Source: a bacterium (GTDB taxonomy: Bacteria > Vulcanimicrobiota > Xenobia > Xenobiales > JADMJV01). Taken from it: 36,620 nt of DNA. The notes below the pieces were generated by a model. It ran no database searches and was not told the origin of the DNA. It worked only from the letters and a program-made list of their open reading frames with translations. The stretch's first letter is position 1. Every line of letters starts with the position of its first letter. A program made the position numbers and the translations under genes. Positions 1 to 8,438 of the stretch are shown here, in pieces. Where the stretch lies: contig JAFEBA010000014.1 in assembly GCA_018266105.1 (NCBI GenBank), positions 1 through 36,620 of the forward strand, given 5' to 3'.

Positions 1-3
1 AGA

Positions 4-223
4 GATGACCCGTGCGGGTCAGGGTGTCTGCGAGCTAGAGTGGCGGAGGGAGGCCGCAGCAATGCGGTCCTGCCGGGATGACCCGTGCGGGTCGTCAGCA
101 AGCAACATGACAGAGAAAGTCTTTCCCCCAGGGGGTCCCGCCGGTGGTTTTTTTCCGCGAGTAACCTTGGCGAAGGGAGCTTGTCCCCCCGGCAGTTCCT
201 GTCAGAGATGACCCGTGCGGGTC
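4..223. repeat. Three copies of a 17-bp hairpin repeat in the left-edge intergenic stretch
   Basis: Bases 1-361 hold no credible gene. GATGACCCGTGCGGGTC occurs exactly at 4-20, 77-93 and 207-223. Each copy contains the inverted repeat GACCCG-TG-CGGGTC, able to form a short stem. Copies 2 and 3 are both followed by a related tail (GTCAGCAA then CAACA with small changes), so the repeating unit is longer than the hairpin and degenerate. Spacing is uneven (73 and 130 bases), which argues against CRISPR. This resembles REP-type intergenic palindromes. It lies just downstream of the permease-esterase gene, so it could act as a 3' end structure. The array may continue left of the window. Confidence 0.75.
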
Positions 224-361
224 GGGGTCGTCAGCAATCAACAGCACAGAGGGAGCCCGTCGGAGATAATCCCGGCCAGCCAAGAGATGGTTCCGTCGCT
301 CGAATACAGCGCCCAGGAGAGTGCCCCGAACGGCTGACAAACCCAGCCCAGCCTGAGCGGG

Positions 362-3355
362 CTACTTAAGCAAGGCCTCCACAGGCGGAGCCAGCCGGTC
401 CACAATCAGTGAGTAACCTTGCTCGGTGGGGTGGATCTGATCGGCCTGGTTGAGCTCTCGCTTGCCGGCCACCCCCTCCAGAAAGAACGGCAGCAAGGTC
501 ACCGAGTGTTGGCGCGCCAGACGAGGGTAGATGGCCGCGAACCTCTCCTCGTAGACCTTGCCCGAGTTCTTCAGCACCCGCATTCCGGCCAGAAGCACCC
601 GGACTTTGCGCTTTTGCAACACATCCAGCATGGCTGAGAGGTTTTGCTCGGTCAGGGCTGGGTCCAGGCCGCGCAGGCCATCGTTGGCGCCGCTTTCCAG
701 GATCAGCACTTCCGGCTTCAATTGCGACAGCACCCAGTCGAGCCGGCTGCGGGCGCCGCTGGTGGTCTCGCCGCTGATGCCGGCATTGACCACCTTCCAG
801 GCGAAGCCATCCTGACGCAGACGGCGTTCCAGCTGGGCGGGATAGGCCTTGTCGGGGTCCAGTCCCAGGCCTTCCGTGAGCGAGTCTCCGAAAGCCACCA
901 GCACTTTGCCCTCTGGGGTGGAGGAGGCCAGGGGAGGCGGGGCCTGCTGGCAGCCGAGCAGCAGCAGTCCCAGGGCCAGAAAGCGGGCCGGCCGGGCACG
1001 CATCACGGGCAGACACAGCCAGGTGCCCAGCGCCGTGAGCAAAAGCAGCGGCGTGAACATCAGGGTCAGCCACAAGCCCATATCGGGCTCGAAGGGAACG
1101 TCCCAAAGCCAGCGGCACAGTCCCCAACTGGTCAAACTGGCAAGACCCAGCGAAAGCCCGCTGCAAATCGAGCCCAACAAAAGATTCTCATACACAGTTG
1201 CTCTCATGACAAAACCTCTGGTTGCTCCTAATACCTTATAATAGGCCGCCTCCCTCTCGCGCTCCAGGCGGCTGGCCAGAGTGGCACTCACCAAGATCAC
1301 CCCGCCGGGCACCAGGCCCAGCGACAGCAGCAGCCAGGTCAAGGTCAGCAGTTGCTTGAGTTTCTGAGAAACCAGGCGAATGGTCTCGCTCACGTCAAAA
1401 GAAGTGATGCCGGGAAAAGCCTCAGCCACCCTGGTTTGCAGTGGCACCAGTTGCTCCTCGGGCACCCGCACCAGAGCAAAGATAGCGCGCGGGGCGCCTT
1501 CGACCAGGGCCGGGGGAAAAAGCACCTGAAAGGTGGGCCGAAAACTCTCGCGACTCACGTGGCGCAGGCTGGACACGGTCACCTCCATCGGCACCCCCTG
1601 CAAAGTGAGAGAAAGCTTGCTGCCTACCTTCAGATGATGGCTGGCCGCCACGCTATCCAACAGAGATGCCTGGGCCGGGCTACCGGCCTGGAAAAGGCTG
1701 GAGGCTCCCACCAGCCGCTCATCCGGGTCCAACTTTTCGGCTGAGCTGCCCCGATAATCTCGGCGATTCTCGTTTTCTTCCGAGGGCTCGTGTTCGACGT
1801 TCAGAAAACGCAGTCGGAAACTGGGATAGAGCGGCACCGGCCGGGGCAGCAGCTTGAGAAAAGACTGGGCCTGATCGGGCTGGATATCAAAGAAGATGAG
1901 ATTGGGAGCATCCGGCGGCATGGCCCTGACCCAGGCCTTGTCCAGGGCCTGTGCGCTCAAGAGCAGCGTAAACAGGACGGCCAGCGTCGATGTCAGCAGG
2001 GTGGTCACCGTCAGCGTGCTGCTGCTGGGACCCAGCAAGCCGCGCAAAGCCACCCTGGCCTCCAGGCGGCCCGGCTGCCAGCGGCTCAGCATCTTGAGCA
2101 ATCCGCTGGCCAGCAGCCAGATCAAGCCGGTCAGGGCTGCCAGAGCCAGGGTAAACTGAAGCGCTCGCATCGGCTCGCCAGTGAGGAATGCTAACAGGAC
2201 AAAGGTTGTGAGCCATCCCGTGCGAGGCAGGCTCAGGGTCAGCCGGCTGGGTCGTTGCTCACGAAGCTTTCCCAAGGTTCCGTAGGTGAAGGCGAAGCTG
2301 GTGAAAGCACCCAGAGCGGCTGCTTGCAGGGCCGGGAGCAGTCCCAGGTAGGGGCGGTCCTGGCCGGGCAGGAGCCGGGCCAGCCAGTCGCCGGAGGAAT
2401 GCAGCAACCCGGCCGCCAGCAGCAGACCGGTCAGAATGGCCAGGCTGGTGACCACGGCCACCAGCGCTCCGTAGTGTCTGGCCGTCCAGGAGTGTCGGGC
2501 CCCCAGGGTGCGCACGATGGAAAGCACCTGCTTGCGATCCCGCAGCCAGGCGGCCAAAGTCCCCTGCATACCCAGACCACCCAGGGCCACCCCAAAGACG
2601 GCGACCAGGTCCAGGAAAAGGAAAAAGTTCTTCACAAAGCGTCGAATCGACTGAGGGGAATGCCGCCAGCTCTCGACTCGCTCTTGCTCGGGCAGGGCGC
2701 TCTGGCGCAGTTGTTCCACCAGCCCGTCGGGATCGGCGGAACGCAGCAGGGCGCGCCGCTCCACGTAACTGCCCTGGCGGGTCACCAGGCCGGTTGACTC
2801 AAGCTTGTCCGGAGCGATAAAAATCCGACCGGATATGCCAAAGATTCCCAAGGGACGGTCCGGTTCTCCCAAAGATTCGTCCACAATGGGCAGCGTCCGG
2901 GAGCCCACTTTGAGAGAGTCACCCACCCTCACGTGCAGGCGCTGCAGGACCCGCGATTCCACCACCAGACCCTTTTGAAGCGCGCCCGTCAGACTGCCAC
3001 CGGAGGCCAGCTTCACTTCGCCGTAAAGCGGATAGCCATCACTGACCGCCTTCAGCTTGCTAAAGAGCGTCTTGCCGGTGCGCGGGTCAATGGCTACGGT
3101 GAACAGTTCCTGAGTGAGGACGTGGGGTTGCCGGCTCAGTGCTTCGCGCAAGGGACCGCTGAAAGGCTGGGTGGAAAAGACCACCACGTCGCCGCCGGCG
3201 CTCAGGCGCGCGTCGCGAGCCATTCCGGCCTCGATGGCCTGGCGCCAACCCTCCACCACTGCTACGGCCAGGACCGCGCTGACCACGCATAACCAATACA
3301 AGGCCAGTTGGCGGCCGCCGGCCCGCAGTTCCCTCCACAGGAAGGTGCGGTTCAA
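362..3355 (-). CDS. YbbP/FtsX-type ABC exporter permease fused to a TesA-like SGNH esterase
   Basis: 997 residues. The first ~785 form a two-module FtsX/MacB-type permease of the YbbP kind: an N-terminal TM, a periplasmic domain, TM clusters around 250-480 and 670-780, and a second periplasmic domain between them. The last ~210 are an SGNH hydrolase like TesA: FGDSLTEG with Ser825, GISGET near 859, GANDG with Asn891, and Asp972/His975 in DQIHP. In E. coli ybbA-ybbP sits beside tesA as separate genes; here permease and esterase share one frame with no stop. The junction reads MRARPARFLALGLLLLGCQQ, so Met785 (ATG at 1003-1001) followed by a lipobox with Cys802 could also give a separate esterase lipoprotein, although no Shine-Dalgarno is seen there. 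The start is TTG, overlapping the ABC gene stop (TTGA). Likely role: lipid or lipoprotein-related export plus acyl-ester hydrolysis; substrate unknown. Confidence 0.88.
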   Translation of the reverse strand: MNRTFLWRELRAGGRQLALYWLCVVSAVLAVAVVEGWRQAIEAGMARDARLSAGGDVVVFSTQPFSGPLREALSRQPHVLTQELFTVAIDPRTGKTLFSKLKAVSDGYPLYGEVKLASGGSLTGALQKGLVVESRVLQRLHVRVGDSLKVGSRTLPIVDESLGEPDRPLGIFGISGRIFIAPDKLESTGLVTRQGSYVERRALLRSADPDGLVEQLRQSALPEQERVESWRHSPQSIRRFVKNFFLFLDLVAVFGVALGGLGMQGTLAAWLRDRKQVLSIVRTLGARHSWTARHYGALVAVVTSLAILTGLLLAAGLLHSSGDWLARLLPGQDRPYLGLLPALQAAALGAFTSFAFTYGTLGKLREQRPSRLTLSLPRTGWLTTFVLLAFLTGEPMRALQFTLALAALTGLIWLLASGLLKMLSRWQPGRLEARVALRGLLGPSSSTLTVTTLLTSTLAVLFTLLLSAQALDKAWVRAMPPDAPNLIFFDIQPDQAQSFLKLLPRPVPLYPSFRLRFLNVEHEPSEENENRRDYRGSSAEKLDPDERLVGASSLFQAGSPAQASLLDSVAASHHLKVGSKLSLTLQGVPMEVTVSSLRHVSRESFRPTFQVLFPPALVEGAPRAIFALVRVPEEQLVPLQTRVAEAFPGITSFDVSETIRLVSQKLKQLLTLTWLLLSLGLVPGGVILVSATLASRLEREREAAYYKVLGATRGFVMRATVYENLLLGSICSGLSLGLASLTSWGLCRWLWDVPFEPDMGLWLTLMFTPLLLLTALGTWLCLPVMRARPARFLALGLLLLGCQQAPPPLASSTPEGKVLVAFGDSLTEGLGLDPDKAYPAQLERRLRQDGFAWKVVNAGISGETTSGARSRLDWVLSQLKPEVLILESGANDGLRGLDPALTEQNLSAMLDVLQKRKVRVLLAGMRVLKNSGKVYEERFAAIYPRLARQHSVTLLPFFLEGVAGKRELNQADQIHPTEQGYSLIVDRLAPPVEALLK

Positions 3356-4017
3356 AGAAACCGCCCGTCGCTCATCACCAGCACCCGGCCGGCCAGACCC
3401 GCCAGTGCCTCAGAGTGAGTCACCAGCAACAGAGTGGAGCCACTCTCGGCTTTGAGTTCCAGCAGCAGCTCGACCACTTCCTGGCCGTTGCGCGTATCCA
3501 GATTGCCGGTGGGCTCATCGGCAAAAAGCAGGGCGGGGCGATTGATGACGGCCCGGCATAAGGCCACCCGCTGTTTCTCGCCGCCCGAGAGCTGATGGGG
3601 AAAACTGGCCAGCCTTTGGCCCAGGCCGACCCGTTCCAACAGCGCGCGTGCCTGGGCCCGAGCTTCGGCCTTTCCCGCCAGCTCGGCCGGAAAGGCCACG
3701 TTCTCCCAGGCATTCAGTGAAGGCACCAGGTGGAAGTCTTGAAAGATGAAGCCGATTTTCTGGTTGCGTAAGCTGGCCAGCTTTTCTTCAGGAGCGCTGC
3801 TGACCTCGGTGCCGGCGATCAGGACTCGTCCCGAGTCGGGCAGATCCAGGCCTGAAAGCACGGTCAGAAGCGTGCTCTTGCCGCTGCCCGAAGAACCCGT
3901 CACGGCCACAAACTCCCCGGCCGCCAGGGTCAAATTGACCCCTCGCAGGGCCTCCACGGTCGTGGAGCCGGGCCGCTCGTAGGTTTTGACCACATTCTCG
4001 GCCTGTAAAATGGACAT
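3352..4017 (-). CDS. ABC transporter ATP-binding protein (LolD/YbbA type)
   Basis: 221 residues from the ATG at 4017, which gives the usual family N-terminus ([13 protein letters not shown]). The frame is open up to 4119, but that extension is Pro/Arg-rich and overlaps a divergent gene. Visible motifs: Walker [10 protein letters not shown] (41-49), Q-loop Gln93, signature LSGGEKQ (143-149), Walker B LLFADEP with Asp167/Glu168, and H-loop His201. Length and motifs match the LolD/MacB/YbbA family of ATPases that power FtsX-type permeases. Its stop overlaps the TTG start of the permease-esterase, so the two are translationally coupled and form one transporter. It acts at the cytoplasmic face of the inner membrane. 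Confidence 0.93.
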   Translation of the reverse strand: MSILQAENVVKTYERPGSTTVEALRGVNLTLAAGEFVAVTGSSGSGKSTLLTVLSGLDLPDSGRVLIAGTEVSSAPEEKLASLRNQKIGFIFQDFHLVPSLNAWENVAFPAELAGKAEARAQARALLERVGLGQRLASFPHQLSGGEKQRVALCRAVINRPALLFADEPTGNLDTRNGQEVVELLLELKAESGSTLLLVTHSEALAGLAGRVLVMSDGRFL

Positions 4018-4099
4018 CTCCAGGAAAGCCTTGCAACCAGCCCTGAGTTCCCCTGCGTCGCTGCGAGGCTGAGGCCGGGGTGGGGGCGAAGCGGTCGGG

Positions 4100-4342
4100 A
4101 TGAAGTACTCGAAAGACAAGGTTGATGACGCAGTTTTGGCGCTGCTCTGGCTTACTCACTATACGGATGGAGCCAATACTCGAGCCTGGAAGGGGCACGA
4201 GTGGGGGGCCTTGGAGCGGCTGCACGAGCGGGGGTTGATCGGCAATCCGGTGGGCAAGGCCAAAAGTGTGGTGTTGAGCGATGAGGGAGTGGCCCGGGCT
4301 CGGGAGCTCTTTGAACGGCTGTTTGCTCAGGAGCCCATGTAG
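4100..4342 (+). CDS. DUF6429-like small protein
   Basis: 80 residues starting MKYSKDKVDDAVLALLWLT. It matches my memory of the DUF6429 family: acidic/Lys N-terminus, a TRAWKGHEWG core, LHERGLI, then KAKSVVLSDEG, which looks like a small winged-helix-like fold of unknown function. It is divergent from the ABC transporter. The start at 4100 lies 82 bases from the preferred ABC start, so the promoters may overlap. It stands alone; the next gene begins 126 bases later. Function is unknown. Confidence 0.8.
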   Translation: MKYSKDKVDDAVLALLWLTHYTDGANTRAWKGHEWGALERLHERGLIGNPVGKAKSVVLSDEGVARARELFERLFAQEPM

Positions 4343-4468
4343 GTCCTCCGGGTTAGGGGAGCGGCTTGTGGCCGTCCGAGTTCGGAGCACCTGTAGAGTT
4401 TATAGCGGATTTGGTCTGGGGCTTCTGTGAGATTTTCCCCATAAAGGGGGGCGCCGGGCCGGGGGGAA

Positions 4469-6163
4469 ATGGGAAGAATGAAATTCAGAGTTTTTAGCGC
4501 CATTCTTTTGCTTTCGCTGTCGCATTCGAGTTGGGCTCGCCCGCGCGGGAGTCAGGTGGGGCAGCCTGACCCGCCGGCAGCCTCGGTGACCTATGCCGAA
4601 TTTGTCGGCGATGTGCGCCTGGCTGCGGCCAATTCGCGCTTGAGTGAGAAGCAGCTGGATCAGTTCTTCGCCCGTTATGGCGAATTGTTGACGCCTCAGA
4701 TGGACACCACCCGGCTGATGTCAGCCTTGCAAGAAAGGCCGGCGGGTTCGAGATTTCCGCTGCAGCCGTTGCAGAACCAGCCGTTCTACCAGGCCATGAT
4801 GCAGCAGTTGCTGCACTCGAAGAATGCCAATCAGCGAATTCTCGGGTACGCCATTCTGGGGGCGGCTGGGGATTCTCGCTATAATGTTCAGTTGCTGAAG
4901 GTGGCGCGTCAGGACAGGCACCGGGGAGCGTTGATTTGGGCGGGGATGGCCCTGCTTTTTCTCCATGATCGACACACCGATCAGCTTTTTGATTTTGTGG
5001 TGGCCAATGAGAACTGGCAGGACCCTCATCTGATGGGACTTTATTTGCAGCAGGACCCGGCCTCCTTGCTGCGGGTGGCCAAGCAGAAAATGCGCAGTCA
5101 GGATGGGCGAGCGCGCATGCTGGCGGTGCAGAGTTTTCTGCGCGACCAGCTAGATTCGGAAAGCCAGGCGCTGTTGCGCCAGGCGGTCCAGAGCTGGGAG
5201 CCCCAGGTTCGCGGTTACGCAATTTATGTGCTGGCCAAGAATCGACTGCCGCAGCTGAAGGCGCTACTGACGCCCTCGCTGGCGGTCAAGAGCCTGCGAG
5301 CCGTGAGTTTGATGGCCCTGGCCTCCAGCCCGACCCCGGAAGATCAAGAGTTTCTGACTGCCATGCCCGTCGATTCGGATGTTCTGGATGCCTATCTGGA
5401 AGCGGAAACGGTGCCGGCGGCCCGGAAATGGCTGGCCTTGATGCAGCAAAAGGTGCCCGAGGGCTATACCTTTTTCGTGCAGTCGCATGGCCTTTTGAAG
5501 AGTGATGAGCTTCTGGCAGAGTTGCAGCGCACTCTTCGTGAGGCCAAGGATCCGAAAGTGATCGAAGAGTTGGTGCGTGCGCTGGATGGGCGCAAGGATG
5601 AGGCCAGTCTGGACCTTCGGCTGGGATTGCTCAGTCATCCGGATTCCAGCGTGCGCTATTGGGCCGCCGACAGCCTGGAGGGCGTAGTTTCTCCGCGTCT
5701 GGCCGAGGTTTTGCCCGGGCTCATTCGCAATCCCCAATTGCGCACCTCGGCATTGACCCAGCTGGCGGTGGACAACCGGGTGGACAGTTTACGCGACGTT
5801 TATCGTTCCTTCTGGCTGCCCAAGCCCAGCCAGGAGGGCGAGTGGCGCCGATCTTCGTTGGACTACCTGGCGGCTTTTCCTCAGCCCGAGGACCTGGAGC
5901 TCTTGCGCGGAGTGGCGGCCAATGATCCGGACGTGTTCAGTCGACGCGCGGCGGTGGAGGGCCTGGGAGTGCTGGGAGATGCGGCTTCGGTGGACCTGAT
6001 CGTGGCGGCTCTGGCCAAGGAGCCGGCCGCCGACGCCAATGCGGTGGATTATCTAGAGGCTTTGGGGCGAATTGGCGGACCGGCGGCCCGGGCCGTGCTG
6101 GAGCGCTACAAGGGTAGCCAGAATCCGGGGGTACGGGCGGTCCTGGACAAATACTTGCATTAA
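4469..6163 (+). CDS. Secreted HEAT-repeat protein
   Basis: 564 residues. A signal peptide (MKFRVFSAILLLSLSHSSWA) follows either the ATG at 4469 or the one at 4478; both have G-rich upstream sequence. After ~70 residues the rest is a run of helical pairs typical of HEAT/PBS-lyase repeats, for example around residues 125-150 (ILGYAILGAAGD), 230-300, 390-420 (SSVRYWAADSLEGV) and 490-560 (SRRAAVEGLGVLGD, AVDYLEALGRIGG). No catalytic motif is seen. HEAT solenoids are usually protein-binding scaffolds; the signal peptide places this one outside the cytoplasm. Its TAA overlaps the TAA of the convergent SH3-like gene by two bases (shared ttaa), so there is no room for a separate terminator. Confidence 0.82.
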   Translation: MGRMKFRVFSAILLLSLSHSSWARPRGSQVGQPDPPAASVTYAEFVGDVRLAAANSRLSEKQLDQFFARYGELLTPQMDTTRLMSALQERPAGSRFPLQPLQNQPFYQAMMQQLLHSKNANQRILGYAILGAAGDSRYNVQLLKVARQDRHRGALIWAGMALLFLHDRHTDQLFDFVVANENWQDPHLMGLYLQQDPASLLRVAKQKMRSQDGRARMLAVQSFLRDQLDSESQALLRQAVQSWEPQVRGYAIYVLAKNRLPQLKALLTPSLAVKSLRAVSLMALASSPTPEDQEFLTAMPVDSDVLDAYLEAETVPAARKWLALMQQKVPEGYTFFVQSHGLLKSDELLAELQRTLREAKDPKVIEELVRALDGRKDEASLDLRLGLLSHPDSSVRYWAADSLEGVVSPRLAEVLPGLIRNPQLRTSALTQLAVDNRVDSLRDVYRSFWLPKPSQEGEWRRSSLDYLAAFPQPEDLELLRGVAANDPDVFSRRAAVEGLGVLGDAASVDLIVAALAKEPAADANAVDYLEALGRIGGPAARAVLERYKGSQNPGVRAVLDKYLH

Positions 6164-6993
6164 CGTGAGCGGGGGTAGGGCAGGCAGAGCCCGCGGATGA
6201 CGGAGTCGGGCACGCCCCTGCTATGCAGCAGTTCCAGGGAGTAGAAGTTGGTATCCAGGACGAGTTGGTATTTCCCGTTGACTTTGTGGTAGAGCCGCTG
6301 GCTGTCAGGGTAGTCGGCCAGATAGGGCGGTTTGAAGTTCACCGGTTTGGTGCCGATCGACAACCACTCCCGGTCCTGGGAAAATCCCTGGCTCAAATCT
6401 TGGCTCCAGGTTTGTCGCAGCACCAGCCTGCCCATGGTGTTGACTACGACTCTCCCGAGTGGACCGAAGCTTACGGAACAATACATCCGCCGGCGGCCAT
6501 CGTTTGAAAGTTGATTGCACCTATCGCGATGATGCCTGGCCAGCGGTTGCCAGACGGCGTCGATTTCGGCCTGGGTGTAGTCCAGTTGCAGAATGGAGAC
6601 AGTGCTACGGTGAACGTAACCAATGGTGCCGTCGTCCGTCATCACCTGATGCCAGTCCCCCGGCTTGAGCAGAATAAGGGCGGACCGGCCGTCGAGGCGC
6701 CGTAAAACCGGCCCGTTGGGGGAGCTGCGCAGGTTGGTTGGGGGCTTGGGGTCGATGAGCACAGCCAGCCCCTCGGCCTCCAGGTTGGTGCGCCGCAGCT
6801 CGGAGAGGCGGACCTGGGTCGCCTGGGGGGAGTCCAGCGCGGCGTAACTGTGAAACAAACGGGTCAGGCCGACCAGGGCCGTGTCGCCCATTTCCCGCAA
6901 AATGATGCCGCGCGAGCCATCCTTGAGGAACACAATTTCTCGGGCCAGGGCCGGCATGGTCAGCAGCAAAAGCAGAATGAGGCGTTGAATCAT
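6160..6993 (-). CDS. Secreted protein with an SH3-like (SH3b) domain
   Basis: 277 residues from the ATG at 6993, chosen because it begins a clean signal peptide (MIQRLILLLLLTMPALA); the frame is open to 7059, but that part is Arg/Gly-rich. The segment after the signal peptide (IVFLKDGSRGIILREMGD) resembles a short beta motif. A bacterial SH3-like domain covers about residues 85-140: NLRSSPNGPVLRRLDG, then WHQVMTDDGTIGYVH. The C-terminal half has five Cys and WSQDLSQ-type polar sequence and is unrecognised. SH3b domains often bind cell wall or peptides. It is convergent with the HEAT-repeat gene, and both encode exported proteins. Confidence 0.75.
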   Translation of the reverse strand: MIQRLILLLLLTMPALAREIVFLKDGSRGIILREMGDTALVGLTRLFHSYAALDSPQATQVRLSELRRTNLEAEGLAVLIDPKPPTNLRSSPNGPVLRRLDGRSALILLKPGDWHQVMTDDGTIGYVHRSTVSILQLDYTQAEIDAVWQPLARHHRDRCNQLSNDGRRRMYCSVSFGPLGRVVVNTMGRLVLRQTWSQDLSQGFSQDREWLSIGTKPVNFKPPYLADYPDSQRLYHKVNGKYQLVLDTNFYSLELLHSRGVPDSVIRGLCLPYPRSR

Positions 6994-7088
6994 AGCGTTT
7001 ATTTTGGCAGATCTCGGGCTGCCCCTGCCTGACTGCCGACCGGCTCGCTGAAGGTGCACAAAGCCCGGTCCTGGAGTAAGATTGCGAA

Positions 7089-7649
7089 ATGGAGATCGAA
7101 TTGTGGTTGGATGTGTCCTGCCCCTGGTGTCGCGGGGCGCTGCCGGTGATGAAGAGGCTGCTACAAGAGGAGGCGCCGACGGCGCGGCTGGTGTGGAGGC
7201 CGATTCGGCTGCACCCGCTGGACCCTAAAGGCAGGGCTCTGACCGAGCTGGCGACAGAGGCAGTGCAGTTCAACCGTGAGCGTGGCCGGCCCTTGGGGTC
7301 GCCCGCCTGGTTGCACCATCCGCAGCTGGCCCATCGCTTGCTGGCCCTGTGCCGGGAGCGGGCCGATGTGGAGATGTGGGATCTGGCCGAGTCCCTGTGG
7401 GAGGCCAACTGGGTGCAGGCCATTGACATCAACGCCGCCTCAGAGCTGGAGGCCGCCCTGGTGGCGCCAGCCGAGGTTTGGCAGCAACTGGCCAGGGGAG
7501 AGGGAGAGGCTCTGGTGGAGGCCGATCACCGCCGGGCCCTGGAGATCGGCCTGGACGGGGTTCCACGCTTTTACGTGAACGGAGTGATTGTACCCGCCTG
7601 GCTGGAGCCGGAAGAGGTACGACAACGCCTGCGCGCGGCGCTGGCATGA
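7089..7649 (+). CDS. DsbA-family (FrnE-like) thiol oxidoreductase
   Basis: 186 residues, about the normal length for the FrnE branch of DsbA-like thioredoxin folds. The redox motif is Cys11-Pro-Trp-Cys14 near the N-terminus (DVSCPWCRGALPV). A helical insert follows (residues 60-150), then GVPRFYVNG with the expected cis-Pro before the last strands. There is no signal peptide, so it should be cytoplasmic, as for FrnE/2-hydroxychromene isomerase-like members. Family members catalyse dithiol/disulfide exchange; the substrate cannot be told. The stop overlaps the start of the next gene (ATGA), so the pair is translationally coupled. Confidence 0.85.
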   Translation: MEIELWLDVSCPWCRGALPVMKRLLQEEAPTARLVWRPIRLHPLDPKGRALTELATEAVQFNRERGRPLGSPAWLHHPQLAHRLLALCRERADVEMWDLAESLWEANWVQAIDINAASELEAALVAPAEVWQQLARGEGEALVEADHRRALEIGLDGVPRFYVNGVIVPAWLEPEEVRQRLRAALA

Positions 7650-8419
7650 TGGCGACGCTGCTGAGTTGGGTGTGGCATATTGTCGCCCTGGCAACCGCCT
7701 TGGTGGTCGTTGCGCATGGGGACTCGCTGCCGCGACTGTTGGTCTGGCCTGCCTGGGGCCTGCTGTCCCTGGTATCCTTCGTGATTCACGTTCTGGCCGG
7801 CGCCTCGGTCTGGGTGGATAGCGCTCTACCCTATCGGGGCCTGAGCCCGGTCCCCGGCGGTCCCGGCATGCGGCCGGTCGCCTATCACAGGCCGTTGCAG
7901 CAGCGGGTCGGTGAGGGCTCCAGGCTGGACTGGATCAACTGGTGGGCCGGGCTGCTCCTGCGCGGCGGCTCTTTTTTGGGTGTGCTTGTGGCCACAGCGT
8001 TTGTGTTGGGCCTGCAACTACCGTCCACCTGGGGATTTGCCGGCTTCGCACTGGTATATCATCTGAGCATCATTCTGGCCGGCCTGTTGGCCAGTCCCGG
8101 AATCACGCTGCTGATGCGGATTCTGCGAGGTTTCTGGCAGCGTAGCGAACCCCCTGATCTTCCCGAGACGCCCGCAGCTGAACCGGACGGCATTGGAGTG
8201 GCACGTGCGGAGATTGGTTGGAACCAGCGGGTTCTGGCCCTGGCCTGGCGGCTGACCCCCCTGCCCACTCTGCTGCTGCTGCTGACGGCCGCTCCGCTGC
8301 TGGCTTTTCCTGAGCAGGGCGCCCGCCTGGCCTGCCTGGGCGTGGCGGTGGCGGCGGTGCTGGGCTACCCGGTCTGGACCTGGTCGCAGTATCTGGCTCG
8401 ACGGGCGTTGGGGCAGTAA
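7646..8419 (+). CDS. Multi-pass membrane protein, unknown function
   Basis: 257 residues from the ATG that overlaps the upstream stop (ATGA); upstream in-frame sequence is Arg/Gly-rich and overlaps the oxidoreductase. Hydrophobic segments lie at about residues 3-22, 30-50, 105-125, 130-155, 205-225 and 230-250, giving roughly six TM helices. A loop at 55-95 is Pro/Gly-rich, and a second at 160-190 (SEPPDLPETPAAEPDG) is acidic/Pro-rich. I recognise no family. Coupling to a DsbA/FrnE-like protein suggests shared function, but that is inference. Confidence 0.75.
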   Translation: MMATLLSWVWHIVALATALVVVAHGDSLPRLLVWPAWGLLSLVSFVIHVLAGASVWVDSALPYRGLSPVPGGPGMRPVAYHRPLQQRVGEGSRLDWINWWAGLLLRGGSFLGVLVATAFVLGLQLPSTWGFAGFALVYHLSIILAGLLASPGITLLMRILRGFWQRSEPPDLPETPAAEPDGIGVARAEIGWNQRVLALAWRLTPLPTLLLLLTAAPLLAFPEQGARLACLGVAVAAVLGYPVWTWSQYLARRALGQ

Positions 8420-8438
8420 GGGGCTGTCTCCGACGGAG

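Noticed and set aside
4..223. Repeats as a CRISPR array
   Set aside because: Only three copies, uneven spacing of 73 and 130 bases, palindromic 17-mer with degenerate flanks, and no cas genes.
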